From Gymnopilus junonius (taxonomy: Eukaryota > Basidiomycota > Agaricomycetes > Agaricales > Galerinaceae), in contig JADNYJ010000140.1 of NCBI GenBank assembly GCA_015501075.1, positions 1-64,000 on the forward strand: a stretch of DNA of 64,000 nt, read 5' to 3'. The notes below the pieces were generated by a model. It saw only the letters and a list, made by a program, of their open reading frames with translations, was not told where the DNA came from and made no database searches. A program made the translations under genes and the position numbers. Positions 60,957 through 64,000 of the stretch are shown here, piece by piece; within the stretch, counting starts at the first letter, position 1, and every line of letters begins with the position of its first letter.

Positions 60957-62182
60957 CTCTTGGCGGTCCGTGCAACGTCGCCTTACTTTGGGTAGGTGGA
61001 ACGGGTTTTATCGGTTTTAATATTAGAGTCGTCTTCCCGACGAATGCGACAATCGGAAAGAATTTTAGATGTTACTGAGCTGTAAATCGTTATATCCGCG
61101 CGCGAGTGATTGCACTTTCCTTGTGCGCCTTTCCCCGCACTCAGACTCCGCAATATCCATATAAAGGGAATAAATCTCAGGCGTATTTGAAATTGAGAGA
61201 CTATATGTGGGAGAAATTGATTCCACAATGCAAACTTTAAACCCTGTATGAGCGGCTAGTCCGGCCGTCGGGTGAGTGATAAAAATCTAGTATGTCGCTG
61301 CGCTCAAAGAGGTTTGGAAGCGCAGAACTTGGGGTATAACTATGATACAACTGCTAACGAAGGTGCGTGAGACGACGAACGTTCGGGTGAGCTCATAAAC
61401 GACGTAAGAAAATACGTAGTCTATTTCTGCCGTAGCAAGATTGGTATGCTGGTCGAATTGAAATGTCACTGCAGCATTGGGCGAGTTATTATAAGATGGG
61501 CTGCTGCGTTGGCTTGATTTCGTAAACGAGTATCGTGGCGGGCCGGGATAGCCGAGACCGGAAAAAGAAGAAGGGCTGGGCGGACGCGAACATTGGCATG
61601 AAAGGAACACTTATGCATGAAGTGCGGGTACAAAACGTGCATGGCGGACTGTACAATGCGGGGAAGGAAGTGTGAAAAGTGGGGAAGGAAGGAAGAGGGG
61701 AGAAGAAGGACGCAAAGGAGGGAAATGGATGGGCCAAGGATAGAAATGGATCTGGGATGCAGGTCCAGGGGTCTTGATTCCTGCACAGAAAGCGGAAGCG
61801 AACTGGCTCGGATGACGAAAGGTGGGTTACTAGCCGGACCAATAGGATTGAGAAGATGGCCAAGCGAACCTCGAATTCAGGTTCCGGCACTGTGGCAGGC
61901 TGAGGAATTCGATGGACAGATTGATGGCTGTAAGGATGGGGAGAATACTAAATCTACCTGCCTACCTGCATCTTAGATTCGTGTGGAAGGAAGTTATATA
62001 AAATATTACACATAAGCATAACGTTGAAGGAGGGAGGATCTGTAGAGGACGCTATAGTCGATTCCTGATTCATATTGGAGGTGAATAACCGATCAGGTTC
62101 ATACAAATCACCAAGCTACCTCCTTTGCACTTTACATCTCTGCATCCCTTCCCCTCCCTTTTCCTCCTTCTGCAACCAACTG
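60957..62182. other. Upstream region of the last gene, no other gene recognised
   Basis: About 1.2 kb. Overlapping open stretches near 61466-61976 on both strands are mutually exclusive and motif-free. A CT-rich leader (62120-62182) precedes the next ATG. Confidence 0.4.
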
Positions 62183-64000
62183 ATGTCCTTCTTCAATCAA
62201 TCCAACTCTCCCTATAAACCACAAGTACGCCAGGAAGGCTTCTCTCCTACTCTCGCAACGAACACCAACGCGAACCCATCGGCCCCTGACACAGACAACC
62301 ATTCTCCTGTTCCTTCCCCGCAAGGCGCCTTTAACGACATCTTTTCTATGCCCGCACACACTTTTCTGGCCGATAAGTCTGTGTCTTCTTTCTTTCCCTT
62401 GCTCCTTTAATTCCCGACTGCCGTCCTCATTTATTCTGAGCTTCAATTTCATGTTTTTTTTTTCGCGTTCGAGCCCCTGAACTGACCCTTATCTCTGTTC
62501 TTTGCAATCTTTCACCTCCACAGTACTTCTAACGGGCCCGGCACTGGCACTTCAAGCAGCTCCCACCACCAGAACCACCACAACCCACGCAAGTACCCCT
62601 CTTCGTCTTCCTCCTCAGACCCCACAATGGACTTTGGGGATGAACTTGCATCACTCATGGGGGACCGATCGCCTACCGCTGGGCCTCATGGTCAAGGGCA
62701 CTTGCAGCGGGGCAGTTCTCAACAATACGAAGAGCGATATGGACCAGGGTCAACGCACAACATTTTCGACATCTCGGCACCAACGTCCATCAACAACAAC
62801 AACGGCAATAACCTGAATGGCGCACACCCATCCAGCGTCTCTTCCACAACTTCCACCACAGGTTTCGGGGCTAATGGTGCAGGTTCAACGCCCTCATCGT
62901 TGCATTCAGAATATCACCCCCACCATGCTCCCCCTGGCTTTAACTCAACTCTTCCTGCGCTTAACTCATCAATGCGTTATGAGCCCCACGCGGGGTCTCC
63001 GATCAACGCCCCTCCATCAGCATTTCACAATTTCAATGTCCCAGGTGGTGCGGGGGCGGGGCTGAACAGGCACACACCATCCCCTATTCACTCGCATTCA
63101 ATGCACTCCCCCATCCTTGGAGGCAATTCTGGTGGAATGGGTCACCATCATTCTCACAGCCATGGTGGGCATGTCTCGCGTTCTCGGTCGAGATCAAGGC
63201 CGCCTACAGGAGGGGCTACTTCTTCATCTGCCTCTAATTCAAATGGGAACAATTCGACGGGAAATAATGCCGGTGGAATTGGTCCTGCTAGGACTACGAG
63301 GGCAAGGAGGAACAACAGCGTTAGTGGGACTTCTCCACCACCATTTGGACATCATGGGCATCATGGCCGACCTCATGCGATCGTTATACCTGGCTCTACC
63401 AGGGGCCAGAGCGGAAACGGGCAAGGACCAGGCTGGTTTGGCGCGGTTAGCGGTCAAAGCTCGTGAGTGCCCCCTCCTTTTTTTCTCTTGCCCTTCTTTT
63501 GCTTTTTTCCTGCGTGCATATGCCTATGCCTATATGCACATATTCGTGCTCTTTATTGCGCCTATATGCTACAAAATAGTGCATACATTCACTCTTTCTT
63601 GTCTTCTCAACATCGTATGAGAAGAAATCCCTGATTATGCCCAGCTTCTTACTGCACTTCTTTTACGTCTTACCTCATGAAACTGGGCATACATTCACTA
63701 TGCCTTATCTTATCCCGTCCCTCCTTCTTCACAATCTAGACGCTAACGGCATATATGCAGTGCCTCCGAATATTCTCTTCCGACGCCCGCTGATACTCAT
63801 CCACTTTCCCACTCTCTTTCCCACTCGCACCACCAATATACTCCCTTCTCGTTGTCTGACGGCAACGGCAGCAACTCTGAAAACAACGGCGGCAACGGAG
63901 GGATGCACCCAAGTTTACCCCCCGTCTCCTCCCTACACTCCCCACTCCATCTGCCGTACCATAACACGTCTTCCAACAATAGCAACATGTCAGTTCCCGG
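62183..64000 (+). CDS. Ser/Asn/His-rich putative transcription factor, N-terminal part (continues past window)
   Basis: Exons 62183-62376, 62524-63462 and 63761 to the window end join in phase. The start is MSFFNQSNSPYKPQ. The product is low-complexity, rich in Ser, Asn, Gly and His, with SRSRSRSRPP followed by ARTTRARRNNSVSGTSPPP and PHAIVIPG, then EYSLPTPADTHPLS. I recall this layout in long N-termini of basidiomycete bHLH (Ino4-type) regulators, where the DNA-binding helix-loop-helix comes much later. The window ends before it, so the class is inferred. The basic RS/RR patch may be a nuclear localisation signal. No frame defects in the visible part. Confidence 0.7.

Noticed and set aside
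61466..61976. Mutually overlapping open frames of 106-133 codons on both strands
   Set aside because: Purine/pyrimidine-skewed DNA keeps several frames open; no motif or exon structure.

Overview
This window reads as nuclear DNA of an Agaricomycete (mushroom or wood-decay basidiomycete). The evidence is gene style and content: many 45-60 bp introns with GT-AG ends, CT-rich leaders, and a basidiomycete microsomal P450. There is also a lineage-type kinase-like family, a DUF4048 protein, an F-box-like fragment and a spliced nuclear tRNA-Lys. Gene models were built by hand from splice sites and reading-frame phase.

Layout. 1-12.4 kb is accessory: the 3' part of a P450, an F-box-like fragment, an intact kinase-like gene with two decayed relatives, a small four-exon gene of unknown function, a LINE fragment and a non-autonomous DNA transposon with perfect terminal repeats and 8-bp target duplications. 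12.6-33.3 kb is mostly core: an ATP synthase subunit K-like gene, a DUF4048 gene, an ADP-ribosylglycohydrolase-fold protein that has lost its C-terminal metal ligands, a tiny Lys/Ala-rich protein, a RING plus RRM-like protein, the PTS2 import receptor PEX7 and NADP-dependent glutamate dehydrogenase. 35-40.3 kb holds a locally duplicated family of small proteins with one membrane segment; I do not recognise it and consider it the best candidate for something undescribed. 41.8-52.6 kb is gene-dense: a divergent pair of short-chain dehydrogenases, a RUS1/DUF647 membrane protein, a secreted S1/P1 nuclease, an intron-containing tRNA-Lys(CUU) and a long-chain-base phosphate phosphatase. 52.6-62.1 kb is almost empty, with weak gene candidates and one inverted-repeat element. 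The window ends inside a Ser/Asn/His-rich putative transcription factor.

Two themes cut across the window. First, several conserved genes (PEX7, GDH, DUF4048, RING-RRM, one SDR, one membrane-family member) need one added base at one or more points to keep their conserved frame, while neighbours are perfectly open. Nearly all the shifts have the same sign, so uncorrected deletion errors in the assembly are a strong possibility. Second, very small exons recur: 10, 12 and 15 nt, plus an 8-nt first coding exon. These would defeat automatic annotation.

The genes do not form one pathway. Housekeeping functions (mitochondrial ATP synthase, nitrogen assimilation, peroxisomal import, sphingolipid turnover) sit among lineage-specific and decayed accessory genes.
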